Below, piece by piece: positions 37,426 through 44,979 of a DNA stretch of 64,000 nt. The DNA comes from Methylobacterium oryzihabitans (GTDB lineage: Bacteria > Pseudomonadota > Alphaproteobacteria > Rhizobiales > Beijerinckiaceae). The DNA lies in assembly GCF_004004555.2 (NCBI RefSeq), contig NZ_SACP01000011.1, forward strand, positions 124,001 to 188,000. Reading direction: 5' to 3'. A program made the translations under genes and the position numbers. Numbering within the stretch: the stretch's first letter is position 1; every line of letters begins with the position of its first letter. The notes beneath the pieces are model-generated. The model had not been told where the DNA came from. It searched no databases and was given only the letters and a program-made list of their open reading frames with translations.

Positions 37426-38490
37426 ATGCCCGCCTTCCATGACCGCGATCCCTCCGTTCCGGTGATCGGCTGGGACCTCGGCGGGGTGCATGTCAAGGCG
37501 GCGCTGGTCGCGCCGGACGGCCGGGTCGCCGCGGCGGTGCAGGCGCGCTGCCCGCTCTGGGAGGGCCTGCCGGCCCTCGACGCGGCGCTCGCCGACCTGC
37601 CCGCCTGGACCCGGGCGCCGGCCCGCCACGCCGTCACGATGACGGGCGAGCTCACCGACTGCTTCGCCGACCGCGCCGACGGCGTGGCGCGGCTCGCCGG
37701 GTGGGCCGCGGCGGCCCTCGCCGGGTCGGTCGCGGTCTATGCCGGGCGGGCCGGGTTCGTGGCGCCGGAGGCGGCGGGCGCGGTCCATGCCGACGTGGCG
37801 AGCGCCAACTGGCACGCCACCGCGGCGCTCGCCGGCCGGCGGCTGGGCGGGGCGGGCCTCCTCGTCGATGTCGGCTCGACCACCGCCGACCTGATCCCGG
37901 TCCGGGCCGGCGTCCCGGCGGCGGAGGGCTACAGCGACGCCGAGCGGCTGGAGACCGGGGAACTCGTCTATACCGGCGTGGTGCGCACGCCGCTCCTGGC
38001 CCTCGCCGCCACGGCGCCGTTCCGCGGCCGCCTGACCGGTCTGATGGCGGAGGTCTTCGCCACCACCGCCGACGCCTACCGGCTCACCGGCGACCTCGAC
38101 CCGGAGGCCGACCAGCAGGACACCCCCGACCTCAGGGGCAAGTCGATCCCCGAGAGCGAGACGCGGCTCGCCCGGATGATCGGCCGCGACCGCCACGAGG
38201 GCGAGGCCGCCGACTGGGCCCGCCTCGCCGGCTGGTTCGCCGAGCGCCAGCTCCGCCTGCTGCACGACGCCGCCGAGCGGATCCTGTCGCGCGGCGACCT
38301 GCCGGCGGCGGCGCCGGTGGTCGCCTGCGGCGCCGGCCGCTTCCTCGCCCGCCGCCTCGCCGCCCGCCTCGACCGCCCGACCGTCGACCTCGCCGACCTC
38401 CTCGCCCCGCTGCTCGCCGAGGGCGCCGGCCCCGCCGGGGTCTCGACCTGCGGCCCGGCGGTGGCGGTGGGGCTGCTGGCGGCGGGGTGA
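37426..38490 (+). CDS. MfnF-like protein (COG1548, hydantoinase/kinase-fold) of methylofuran synthesis
   Basis: A 354-residue ASKHA-fold protein: VIGWDLGGVHVKAALVAPDG (phosphate 1 loop), TGELTDCF, LLVDVGSTTADLIPV (phosphate 2), GYSDAERLETGELVYTGVVRTPL and VACGAGRFLARRLA. Archaeal members (MfnF) couple the furan and tyramine-glutamate halves of methanofuran, so this is a good candidate for the equivalent methylofuran step. The ATG at 37426 was chosen because homology begins about 10 residues later. An earlier in-frame ATG overlaps the divergent gene. It is the last gene of the C1 cluster before the AT-rich island. Confidence 0.88.
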   Translation: MPAFHDRDPSVPVIGWDLGGVHVKAALVAPDGRVAAAVQARCPLWEGLPALDAALADLPAWTRAPARHAVTMTGELTDCFADRADGVARLAGWAAAALAGSVAVYAGRAGFVAPEAAGAVHADVASANWHATAALAGRRLGGAGLLVDVGSTTADLIPVRAGVPAAEGYSDAERLETGELVYTGVVRTPLLALAATAPFRGRLTGLMAEVFATTADAYRLTGDLDPEADQQDTPDLRGKSIPESETRLARMIGRDRHEGEAADWARLAGWFAERQLRLLHDAAERILSRGDLPAAAPVVACGAGRFLARRLAARLDRPTVDLADLLAPLLAEGAGPAGVSTCGPAVAVGLLAAG

Positions 38491-39036
38491 GGGGGGAGAT
38501 GTTTTCAGCGCCGCCCACGGAAATTTCTCGCCTCCTCCGGGTGGAGACCAGGATGTATTTCAAAAGATAAAATCTGCAGATATCATCCACGCCAGCCTAT
38601 CGCAAACATCGTAATGTCAAATATCGTCATAGCTTTTCTAGGCATACACGTCGCATGTCATTAGCCACATGGTATATTTGGATAATTTCAACAAATCGCA
38701 GTTGAATTTTTACTGCGCCATTACAATAAAAATTGTTTTTTATATTGTGATTCCGTGTTATAAAGATGCTTATATTGTCCAATGGAACAAATTTGATTTA
38801 TTCTGTATGTTTTTGATATTGTTAATATGCGATCATACTGGCGCTCTCTAGTAGTTTGGGTTGAGACGGCCGAGCCCGTTATTTTTCGCTAGACAAGAAA
38901 AATTTAGAGCTTAGAAATTGTTGATGCAGGCGCTAGATGTTCCCGGCCCAGCCGATGTCGAATCTTCCTCAGCGCTAATCTGTGTGCCTGTAGTTAAGCA
39001 ATGGGTGCCTTTCGCTAATTTTTCGGTGACGAAGTC
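38491..39036. other. AT-rich gene-free left part of the first island
   Basis: GC content drops sharply near 38540, changing from long C/G runs to sequence such as TTGTTTTTTATATTGTG (near 38735). No credible gene is present in the 546 bp: a 60-codon plus-strand frame at 38669 has no ribosome-binding site and looks random. The stretch probably holds the promoter of the hydrolase gene at 39037 (several TATAAT-like strings), and could also hide a small RNA. No integrase, tRNA or direct repeat marks the boundary. Confidence 0.55.
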
Positions 39037-40368
39037 ATGACTGCTGAAATTGCTCTTATAAATCGATCGGCATTGGCGCTTGCTGCGGACAGTGCCGCTA
39101 CACTGCGTATAGGCTCAAAATCCAAAACATATAATACTGCAGAAAAAATATTCGAGTTTTCGTGTCGCCAACCAATCGCTATAATGATATACAATAATGT
39201 TGAACATGTTGGCGTTCCGCTGGATGTGATAATTAGGAAACATAGGACCGAATGTTCGGTTAAATTTGATAGTCTGAAGGATGCCGCTGATGAATTTCTC
39301 AACTATCTACTAGAATTTCCAAGGTCTCCGAGCCAGGAAGGTATTTATTTGGCGGCAATAATGTTAGATATATATCATGATTTATATCAGACGCTGAATC
39401 GTATCGTTAGAAAGGCGATCAATGCAAAGGCAGATGGGAAGCCTACATCTACTGCGATGCGCGAGTTCGACAATGCGATCGACGAAGCAATCAAAAAATT
39501 TCAAGATCGGCCACTGAAGGGGTTCTTGGAAGACAAAAATCTTGACGAATTTATCAATGAATACAGCGAGGCGTGTGACCAAGCGGTAAATACAGCTTTC
39601 AAAGGTCTCGAGTTGATCGAAAGGCATCGCAATAAGTTACTCTCCCTTGCGTTCGCCGTTGTAAAAAGTGAAATCGGATCCGATCTGCTAACAGGTCTCG
39701 TGTTTGGCGGATTTGGAGCACGGGATTTATTTCCAACCTTGCATTACCTCGAAATCGACGGAACTTACTTCGGTGTTCAAAAAATCCTCAAGCGTAATGA
39801 AGTTGACATCGATCGGGAGGGCGACCGAGCTGCAATGGTGCCTTTTGCTCAATCAGACATGGCAGAACGCTTCATTTCTGGAATAGATGGCGAATTAATT
39901 GGAGCAATAGAGGATTTTATTGCCAAGGCGGTTGACGAAATTGCCACAACAAAGCCAGATGTTTTTAGCAAAAAAGAAATAAAAGATATAAAAATAACTG
40001 TTTTGAATGAATTTGGCCGAACAATTGAAGAATTGATGGGAACCGAACGTCGGGACTTGCTTGACATTTTGAACTTTATGAGCAAGAAAGAGATGGGGGA
40101 GCTCGCTCATGCTCTTGTCGAATTGACGTCTGCGAAGCGCCGATTCTCTACCGATTTGGAAACTGTTGGTGGGCCTATTGATGTCGCAATCGTGTCTCGG
40201 AGCGAGGGATTTATTTGGATAAAAAGGAAACACTATTTTGAGTCGGAAGCGAACCCAGGCTACTTTACCCGAGTTTTCCCCGTGCGAGCGGCAGGAGGTG
40301 CAGATGAGAACCAAGCAGGGAAATCGGCAAACTCGGAATATAAGAACCCCGACCGAGAAGGCAGATGA
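39037..40368 (+). CDS. Predicted proteasome-like N-terminal-threonine (Ntn) hydrolase with a large helical insertion
   Basis: A 443-residue protein, uncharacterised as far as I know. It begins MTAEIALINRSALALAADSA. After Met removal, Thr1 is exposed and the Asp in LAADSAAT is residue 17, exactly as in 20S beta subunits and HslV (Thr1, Asp17). A Lys follows at mature position 36 (NTAEKIF), near the catalytic Lys33. Residues ~47-68 (IAIMIYNNVEHVGVPLDVII) match the next beta-subunit strand and helix. A ~150-residue helical insertion follows, then GFGARDLFPTLHYLEIDGTYFG (225-246) resembles the GxDxxGPxLYxxDPxGxYxG strand pair. VGGPIDVAIVSRSEGFIWI (377-395) resembles the last conserved strand of proteasome subunits. 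Low GC unlike its neighbours indicates transfer. It overlaps the next small gene. Confidence 0.75.
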   Translation: MTAEIALINRSALALAADSAATLRIGSKSKTYNTAEKIFEFSCRQPIAIMIYNNVEHVGVPLDVIIRKHRTECSVKFDSLKDAADEFLNYLLEFPRSPSQEGIYLAAIMLDIYHDLYQTLNRIVRKAINAKADGKPTSTAMREFDNAIDEAIKKFQDRPLKGFLEDKNLDEFINEYSEACDQAVNTAFKGLELIERHRNKLLSLAFAVVKSEIGSDLLTGLVFGGFGARDLFPTLHYLEIDGTYFGVQKILKRNEVDIDREGDRAAMVPFAQSDMAERFISGIDGELIGAIEDFIAKAVDEIATTKPDVFSKKEIKDIKITVLNEFGRTIEELMGTERRDLLDILNFMSKKEMGELAHALVELTSAKRRFSTDLETVGGPIDVAIVSRSEGFIWIKRKHYFESEANPGYFTRVFPVRAAGGADENQAGKSANSEYKNPDREGR

Positions 40369-40489
40369 TTTTCGGTATGTCGCAGACTGGCACAGAAAAT
40401 CTAAAGAGCAAATCGTAAATGAAGGGATTTCTGCTCTAGGTGCCAGCCTCAAAAAAGTTGTCAAGCGAGGCGCTTCGACTGACAAATGA
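40304..40489 (+). CDS. Small basic protein paired with the Ntn-hydrolase gene
   Basis: A 61-residue protein starting MRTKQGNRQTRNIRTPTEKA and ending KKVVKRGASTDK, with a predicted helix in the middle (WHRKSKEQIVNEGISALG). A perfect AGGAGG lies five bases before the ATG at 40304, the best ribosome-binding site in the island, so this start is well supported even though the frame is open further upstream. It overlaps the last 65 bases of the hydrolase gene in another frame, which implies coupled expression. No family recognised. It may be a substrate, inhibitor or adaptor of the hydrolase. Confidence 0.7.
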   Translation: MRTKQGNRQTRNIRTPTEKADDFRYVADWHRKSKEQIVNEGISALGASLKKVVKRGASTDK

Positions 40490-40499
40490 TCTGCGCGGT

Positions 40500-40526
40500 G
40501 ATGACATGCATCAATAGTTTGTCATC
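40500..40526 (+). terminator. Hairpin after the island operon, possible terminator
   Basis: GATGACA (40500-40506) pairs with TGTCATC (40520-40526). It lies 11 bp after the small gene and is followed by very AT-rich sequence (40530-40560), though without a clean T-run. The remaining ~140 bp to kdpE hold no gene and include the return to high GC at about 40665. Confidence 0.4.
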
Positions 40527-40669
40527 GAAATGATATAATATTTATATTAATCAATATAATAACAGAAGGAATGGCAAATTTCGGTATTTGAAATTGTTCA
40601 CTCAAAAACTAGATAGTACAACGGCAGAGCTAAATGCTAAGGAAATGTGTGGAGCCTGATCCCATCCAC

Positions 40670-41368
40670 TCACCCCCCCGTCCCCTCGTCGTCCGGCGCC
40701 TGGAGGCGGTAGCCGATGCCGGTCTCGGTGAGCAGCAGGCGCGGGCGCTCGGGATCGGCTTCGAGCTTCTGGCGCAACTGGCGCATGTAGACCCGCAGGT
40801 ATTGCGGATCGGACGAGACCGAGACCTCCTTCATCAGTTGCGCGTGGGTCAGCACCTTGCCGGCATGGGTCACCAGCACCCGCAGGAAGTCGTATTCCCG
40901 CGGGGTCAGCTTCACCTCGGCGCCCTCGACCCGGACGATGCGCCGGACGAGGTCGACGCTGAGCCGGCCGGCGCGGAAGACCGGGCGCTCGCCGCGCACC
41001 GCGAGCTGGTGGCGCAGGGCGGCGCGCAGCCGCGCCAGCAATTCGGCCATGCCGAAGGGCTTGGTCACGTAGTCGTCGGCGCCGGCATCGAGGGCCTCGA
41101 CCTTGCCGCCCTCGTCGTCGCGGCTCGACAGCACCACCACCGGCAGGTCGGGCCGGCGCTCGCGGATCGTGCGCAGGAGGTCGTGGCCGCGCAGGTCGGG
41201 CAGGCCGAGATCGAGGATCACGAGGTCGACCCGCTCGCGGGCGAGCACGTCGAGGGCGGTACGGCCGTCGGGGGCCTCCAGCACCACGTAGTCCTGGGTG
41301 GCGAGGCCCATCCGCAGCAGCTTGCGGATCGGCGGCTCGTCGTCGACGACGAGGATCGTGGCGCTCAT
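40670..41368 (-). CDS. kdpE: KdpE, response regulator of the potassium transporter
   Basis: A 232-residue OmpR-type regulator: ILVVDDEPPIRKLLRMGL, phosphoacceptor Asp in LVILDLGLPD, VLSSRDDEGGKVEALDAGADDYVTKPF, and a winged helix (LTPREYDFLRVLVTHAGKVLTH, YLRVYMRQLRQKLE, TETGIGYRL). It is activated by KdpD under potassium limitation or salt stress and turns on kdpFABC. Its ATG overlaps the kdpD stop. It is the last gene of the kdp operon. Confidence 0.97.
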   Translation of the reverse strand: MSATILVVDDEPPIRKLLRMGLATQDYVVLEAPDGRTALDVLARERVDLVILDLGLPDLRGHDLLRTIRERRPDLPVVVLSSRDDEGGKVEALDAGADDYVTKPFGMAELLARLRAALRHQLAVRGERPVFRAGRLSVDLVRRIVRVEGAEVKLTPREYDFLRVLVTHAGKVLTHAQLMKEVSVSSDPQYLRVYMRQLRQKLEADPERPRLLLTETGIGYRLQAPDDEGTGG

Positions 41369-44073
41369 GCGGCCTCCCTGGCCGGGCGGCCGGGAACCGG
41401 CAGGCGCAGGGTGAACGCCGCCCCGGACCGGTCGCGCCGGTTGGCCGCCGCGATCGTGCCGCCCATCGCCTCGACGAAGCCGCGGGAGATCGCCAGCCCC
41501 AGCCCGGTCCCGGCCCGCACCCGGTCGCCCTTGCGCACGCGGTAGAACTTGTCGAACACCCGCTCCACGTCCTCCTCCGGCAGGCCGTCGCCCTCGTCCT
41601 CGACCGTGAGGAGGATCCAGGCCCCCTCGGCCCGGGCCCGGATCGTCACCGTCGAGCCCTCGGGGGCGTACTTGGCGGCGTTGTCGAGGAGGTTGACCAG
41701 CACCTGCTCGAACAGCACCGGGTCGAGGCGCAGGGGCGGCAGGTCCGGCGGCACCGCCACCGCGACCCGGTGGCCGGCGAGCACCCGCTCGGTCCGGCGC
41801 AGGGCGGTGTCCACCGTCTCGCCGAGATCCTGGAGCGAGACGTTCGGCGCCACCGCGCCGGCCTCCAGCCGGGTCATGTCGAGCAGGTTGGCGATGAAGC
41901 GGTTGAGCCGCTCCGACTCGGCGACGATCGTCGCCACCAGCTCGGCCTTGGCCGGAGGCGCGAGGGCGGCGTCGAGGTCGCGCAGGGTGCTGGCGGCGCC
42001 GAGCACCGCGGCGAGCGGCGTGCGCAGGTCGTGGCTGATCGAGGTCAGCAGCGCCTGGCGCAGACGGTCGGTCTCGGCGTCGCGCTCGGCCCGGTCGAGG
42101 GCCTCGACGAGGCGCACCCGCTCGATGGCGAGCGCCCCCATGTCGGCGAGGGCGTCGAGGAGGCGGCGGCCCTCGGGCGTCAGGATCGGCCCGGTGCCGT
42201 CGGCGTCGAGCCCGAGCGCCCCGATGATGCCGCGCCCGGTGCGCATCGGCAGAAAGAGGCGGCGGGCGCCCGGCAGCGTGTCGGCGCCGCGGCCGGCCGG
42301 GCGGTCGTTGTCGAACGCCCATTGCGCCGCCGCGAGGTCGGCGCCGTCGAGCTGGTCCTCGGGCGGGTAGCCGGCCTGGACCGCGAGGCTGCCGGCCTCC
42401 GGCAGCAGCAGCACGACCCGGACCCGCAGCATCGCGGCGACCTGGGCGCAGGTCGCCCACAGCACGTCGTCGAGGGTGGCGCAGCCGGCGAGCTTGCGCG
42501 AGAAGCCGTAGAGCCGCTCGGTCGCGCGCGCACGGGCCTGGGCGATCACCGCGAGGCGCTGCGAGCGGGCGGCGAGGTTCGAGACCAGCCCGGCGACGCC
42601 GGCGAACAGCAGGAACGCCGCGATGTTGGTCGGGTCGGCGATGGTGAAGGTGTAGAGCGGCGGCAGGAAGAAGAAGTTGTAGGCCAAGGACGCCGCCACC
42701 ACCGCGGCGAGCGAGGGCCCGAGCCCGTAGCGCACCGCCACCGCCACCACGGCGGTCAGCAGGAACAGGTCGGCGTTCTCGACCCCGGCATAGGGCTGGA
42801 GCAGCAGGGCGAGGCCGAGGCCGGCCGCGGTGGCGAGCAGGGCGACGAGGTAGGGTTGCGGGCGAAAGGACGGGCGGGCCGGCGCGGCCCGGGCCGCCGG
42901 CGGGGATGCGGCCTCGCCCTGCGCCTCGCCGGCGACGACGTGGACGCTGATCGGGCCACTGCGGCGCACGAGGTCGTGCACCACCGAGCCGTTGACCAGC
43001 TCGAAGAGCCGGGAGCGCGTCGCCTTGCCGACGACGACGTGGCTGACATTGGCCGAGCGGGCATGGGCGAGGATGTCGTCGGCGATGCGCCGGCCGCCCG
43101 GGATCGTCACCGTGTCGCCGCCGAGGCGGTCGGCGAGGCGCAGCGCCGCCGCGACCCGGTCGCGGGCGGCCTCGCTCAGGGAGGCGGTGCGCGGCCCCTC
43201 GACCGAGAGCGCGGTCCAGGGGGCGTGCAGCCGGTCGGCGAGGCGCCGGGCGTAGCGCACGAGGCCGGCGGCGCGGGGATCGTCGTCGATGCAGACCAGC
43301 ACCCGCTCGCCCGCCCCCCACGGGCCCGAGATCGCGTTGGCCCGCATGTGGCTGAGAAGCTCGTCGTCGACCCGGTCGGCGGTGCGGCGCAGGGCGAGTT
43401 CGCGGAGCGCCGTCAGGTTGCCGCGGGAGAAGTAGTGCCGCAGCGCCCGCTCGGCGTTGGCCGGGACGTAGACCTTGCCGTCCTGGAGCCGCTGGATCAG
43501 GTCGTCGGGGTTGAGGTCGATCACCTCGATGTCGTCGGCCCGGTCGAGGATGCCGTCCGGCACCGTCTCGCGCACCCGGATCCGGGTGATCTGCGCCACG
43601 ACGTCGTTGAGGCTCTCGACGTGCTGGATGTTGAGCGTGGTGTGGACGTCGATGCCGGCGTCGAGCAGTTCCTCGACGTCCTGGTAGCGCTTGGGGTGGC
43701 GCGAGCCCGGGGCGTTGGTGTGGGCGAGCTCGTCGACGAGCGCCAGCGCCGGGCGGCGGGCGAGCAGCGCGTCGAGGTCCATCTCCTCCAGTACGGTGCC
43801 GTGATAGGGCACGCGCCGGCGCGGGACGATCTCGAACCCGTCGAGCAGCGCCTCGGTCTCGGCCCGTCCGTGGGTCTCGACCACGCCGACCACCACGTCG
43901 AGGCCTGCCCGCCGGCGGGCGCGGCCGGTGGTCAGCATCTCGTAGGTCTTGCCGACGCCCGGCGCCGCGCCGAGGAAGATTTTCAGGCGCCCGCGCGCCC
44001 GGTCCGCCCGGCGCGCCGCCAGCAGCAGCGCGTCGGGGGAGGGGCGGGACGGGTCTCGGCCGGTCTCGGACAT
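41365..44073 (-). CDS. kdpD: KdpD, potassium-sensing histidine kinase
   Basis: A 902-residue kinase. The N-terminal KdpD domain has Walker A GAAPGVGKTYEM and GVVETHGR, then a USP-like domain (VLVCIDDDPRAAGLVRYARRLAD), four transmembrane segments (DUF4118, ~residues 400-500), a GAF-like domain, the H box LLTSISHDLRTPLAAVLG and ATPase motifs NLLDNAAKYAPEGS, DEGDGLP and GTGLGLAISRG. I chose ATG 44073. A GTG at 44097 overlapping the kdpC stop (GTGA) would add eight residues and is an equally plausible coupled start. Confidence 0.96.
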   Translation of the reverse strand: MSETGRDPSRPSPDALLLAARRADRARGRLKIFLGAAPGVGKTYEMLTTGRARRRAGLDVVVGVVETHGRAETEALLDGFEIVPRRRVPYHGTVLEEMDLDALLARRPALALVDELAHTNAPGSRHPKRYQDVEELLDAGIDVHTTLNIQHVESLNDVVAQITRIRVRETVPDGILDRADDIEVIDLNPDDLIQRLQDGKVYVPANAERALRHYFSRGNLTALRELALRRTADRVDDELLSHMRANAISGPWGAGERVLVCIDDDPRAAGLVRYARRLADRLHAPWTALSVEGPRTASLSEAARDRVAAALRLADRLGGDTVTIPGGRRIADDILAHARSANVSHVVVGKATRSRLFELVNGSVVHDLVRRSGPISVHVVAGEAQGEAASPPAARAAPARPSFRPQPYLVALLATAAGLGLALLLQPYAGVENADLFLLTAVVAVAVRYGLGPSLAAVVAASLAYNFFFLPPLYTFTIADPTNIAAFLLFAGVAGLVSNLAARSQRLAVIAQARARATERLYGFSRKLAGCATLDDVLWATCAQVAAMLRVRVVLLLPEAGSLAVQAGYPPEDQLDGADLAAAQWAFDNDRPAGRGADTLPGARRLFLPMRTGRGIIGALGLDADGTGPILTPEGRRLLDALADMGALAIERVRLVEALDRAERDAETDRLRQALLTSISHDLRTPLAAVLGAASTLRDLDAALAPPAKAELVATIVAESERLNRFIANLLDMTRLEAGAVAPNVSLQDLGETVDTALRRTERVLAGHRVAVAVPPDLPPLRLDPVLFEQVLVNLLDNAAKYAPEGSTVTIRARAEGAWILLTVEDEGDGLPEEDVERVFDKFYRVRKGDRVRAGTGLGLAISRGFVEAMGGTIAAANRRDRSGAAFTLRLPVPGRPAREAA

Positions 44074-44093
44074 GCGGTGTGGTGGCTCAACCC

Positions 44094-44699
44094 TCACTTG
44101 CGGGCAAGGTCGTCCAGCGCCAGGTTCAGCGCCAGCACGTTGACCCGGGGCTCGCCGAGAACCCCAAGAAGCCGGCCCTCGACCTGCCCCGTCACGAGGT
44201 CGCGCACCCGTTCCTCCGGCAGGTTGCGGGCTTTCGCGACCCGCTTCACCTGGAACAGGGCCGCCTCGGGCGACAGGTCCGGGTCGAGCCCCGACCCGCT
44301 CGTGGTCACGAGGTCGACCGGCACCGGCCGGTCCGGATTCTCGGATGTCAGCGCGTCGAGATCCGCCTTCACCCGCTCGGCCAGCGCCGCGCTGGTCGGC
44401 CCGAGATTCGAGCCCATCGAGTTCGCGGCGTTGTAGGGCGCCGGCACGGTCTTCGCGGCATCGGCCGGATCCGCCGCATTGGTGGCCGAGGGCCGGCCGT
44501 GGAAGTAGCCCGGGCTGGTGAAGCTCTGTCCGATCAGGCGCGAGCCGACGACGACGCCGTCGCGCTCGACCGGGCTGCCGGCGGCCTGGGCCGGAAACAG
44601 CGCGCCGGCGAGCCCGGTCACCGCGAGGGGGTAGGCGAGGCCGGTCACGGCGGTCATCGCGACCAGGAGGACGAGGGCGGGGCGAAGCGGGGTCGGCAT
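44094..44699 (-). CDS. kdpC: KdpC, potassium-transporting ATPase subunit C
   Basis: A 201-residue inner-membrane protein with one N-terminal transmembrane helix ([20 protein letters not shown]). Typical strings are [51 protein letters not shown] and [20 protein letters not shown]. It stabilises the KdpA-KdpB complex and promotes ATP binding. Unusually, 280 bp containing a mobile element separate it from kdpB, so the kdpB-kdpC coupling seen in most bacteria is lost. Confidence 0.96.
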   Translation of the reverse strand: MPTPLRPALVLLVAMTAVTGLAYPLAVTGLAGALFPAQAAGSPVERDGVVVGSRLIGQSFTSPGYFHGRPSATNAADPADAAKTVPAPYNAANSMGSNLGPTSAALAERVKADLDALTSENPDRPVPVDLVTTSGSGLDPDLSPEAALFQVKRVAKARNLPEERVRDLVTGQVEGRLLGVLGEPRVNVLALNLALDDLARK

Positions 44700-44727
44700 G
44701 GGAAAACTCCTTCGGGCCCGGATTTCA

Positions 44728-44979
44728 GAGCCTATTTGAGCGATGGTCCATCGTATTTATCGCGCGAAGCACCCCTTTCCCGGACGACTGAAGCGATAGC
44801 GGAAGGAGATCCGGGATCCAGACGTCAGATGTGCCGCGAAGCGGCTCCGTGTGCCGGCACTGGCGCTGCATATGGACGCTTCGCGACTTCTTGTGCTGGA
44901 TCCCGGATCTCCTTCCACTGCGTTCCAGTCGTCCGGGAAAGGGGGAGCTTGTTCTTTAAATCGAGAGTCAAACAGACTC
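44728..44979. mobile_element. 252-bp palindromic non-autonomous element, copy B, flanked by TCA
   Basis: This is the second copy of the element at 15861-16110, in the opposite orientation and highly similar over its whole length. Termini are GAGCCTATTTGA and GAGTCTGTTTGA (complement). TCA flanks both sides (44725-44727 and 44980-44982), and the right-hand TCA is the kdpB stop codon read on the minus strand. Its palindromic interior (GGATCCCGGATCTCCTTCC and its complement) would form a large RNA hairpin inside the kdp transcript. Confidence 0.85.

Noticed and set aside
38669..38851. A 60-codon plus-strand frame in the AT-rich gap with hydrophobic stretches
   Set aside because: It has no ribosome-binding site and no recognisable pattern, and AT-rich DNA gives hydrophobic frames by chance.
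40500..40670. A direct repeat or attachment site at the right border of the first AT-rich island
   Set aside because: I compared the sequence around 38490-38560 with 40560-40680 and found no shared string longer than expected by chance.
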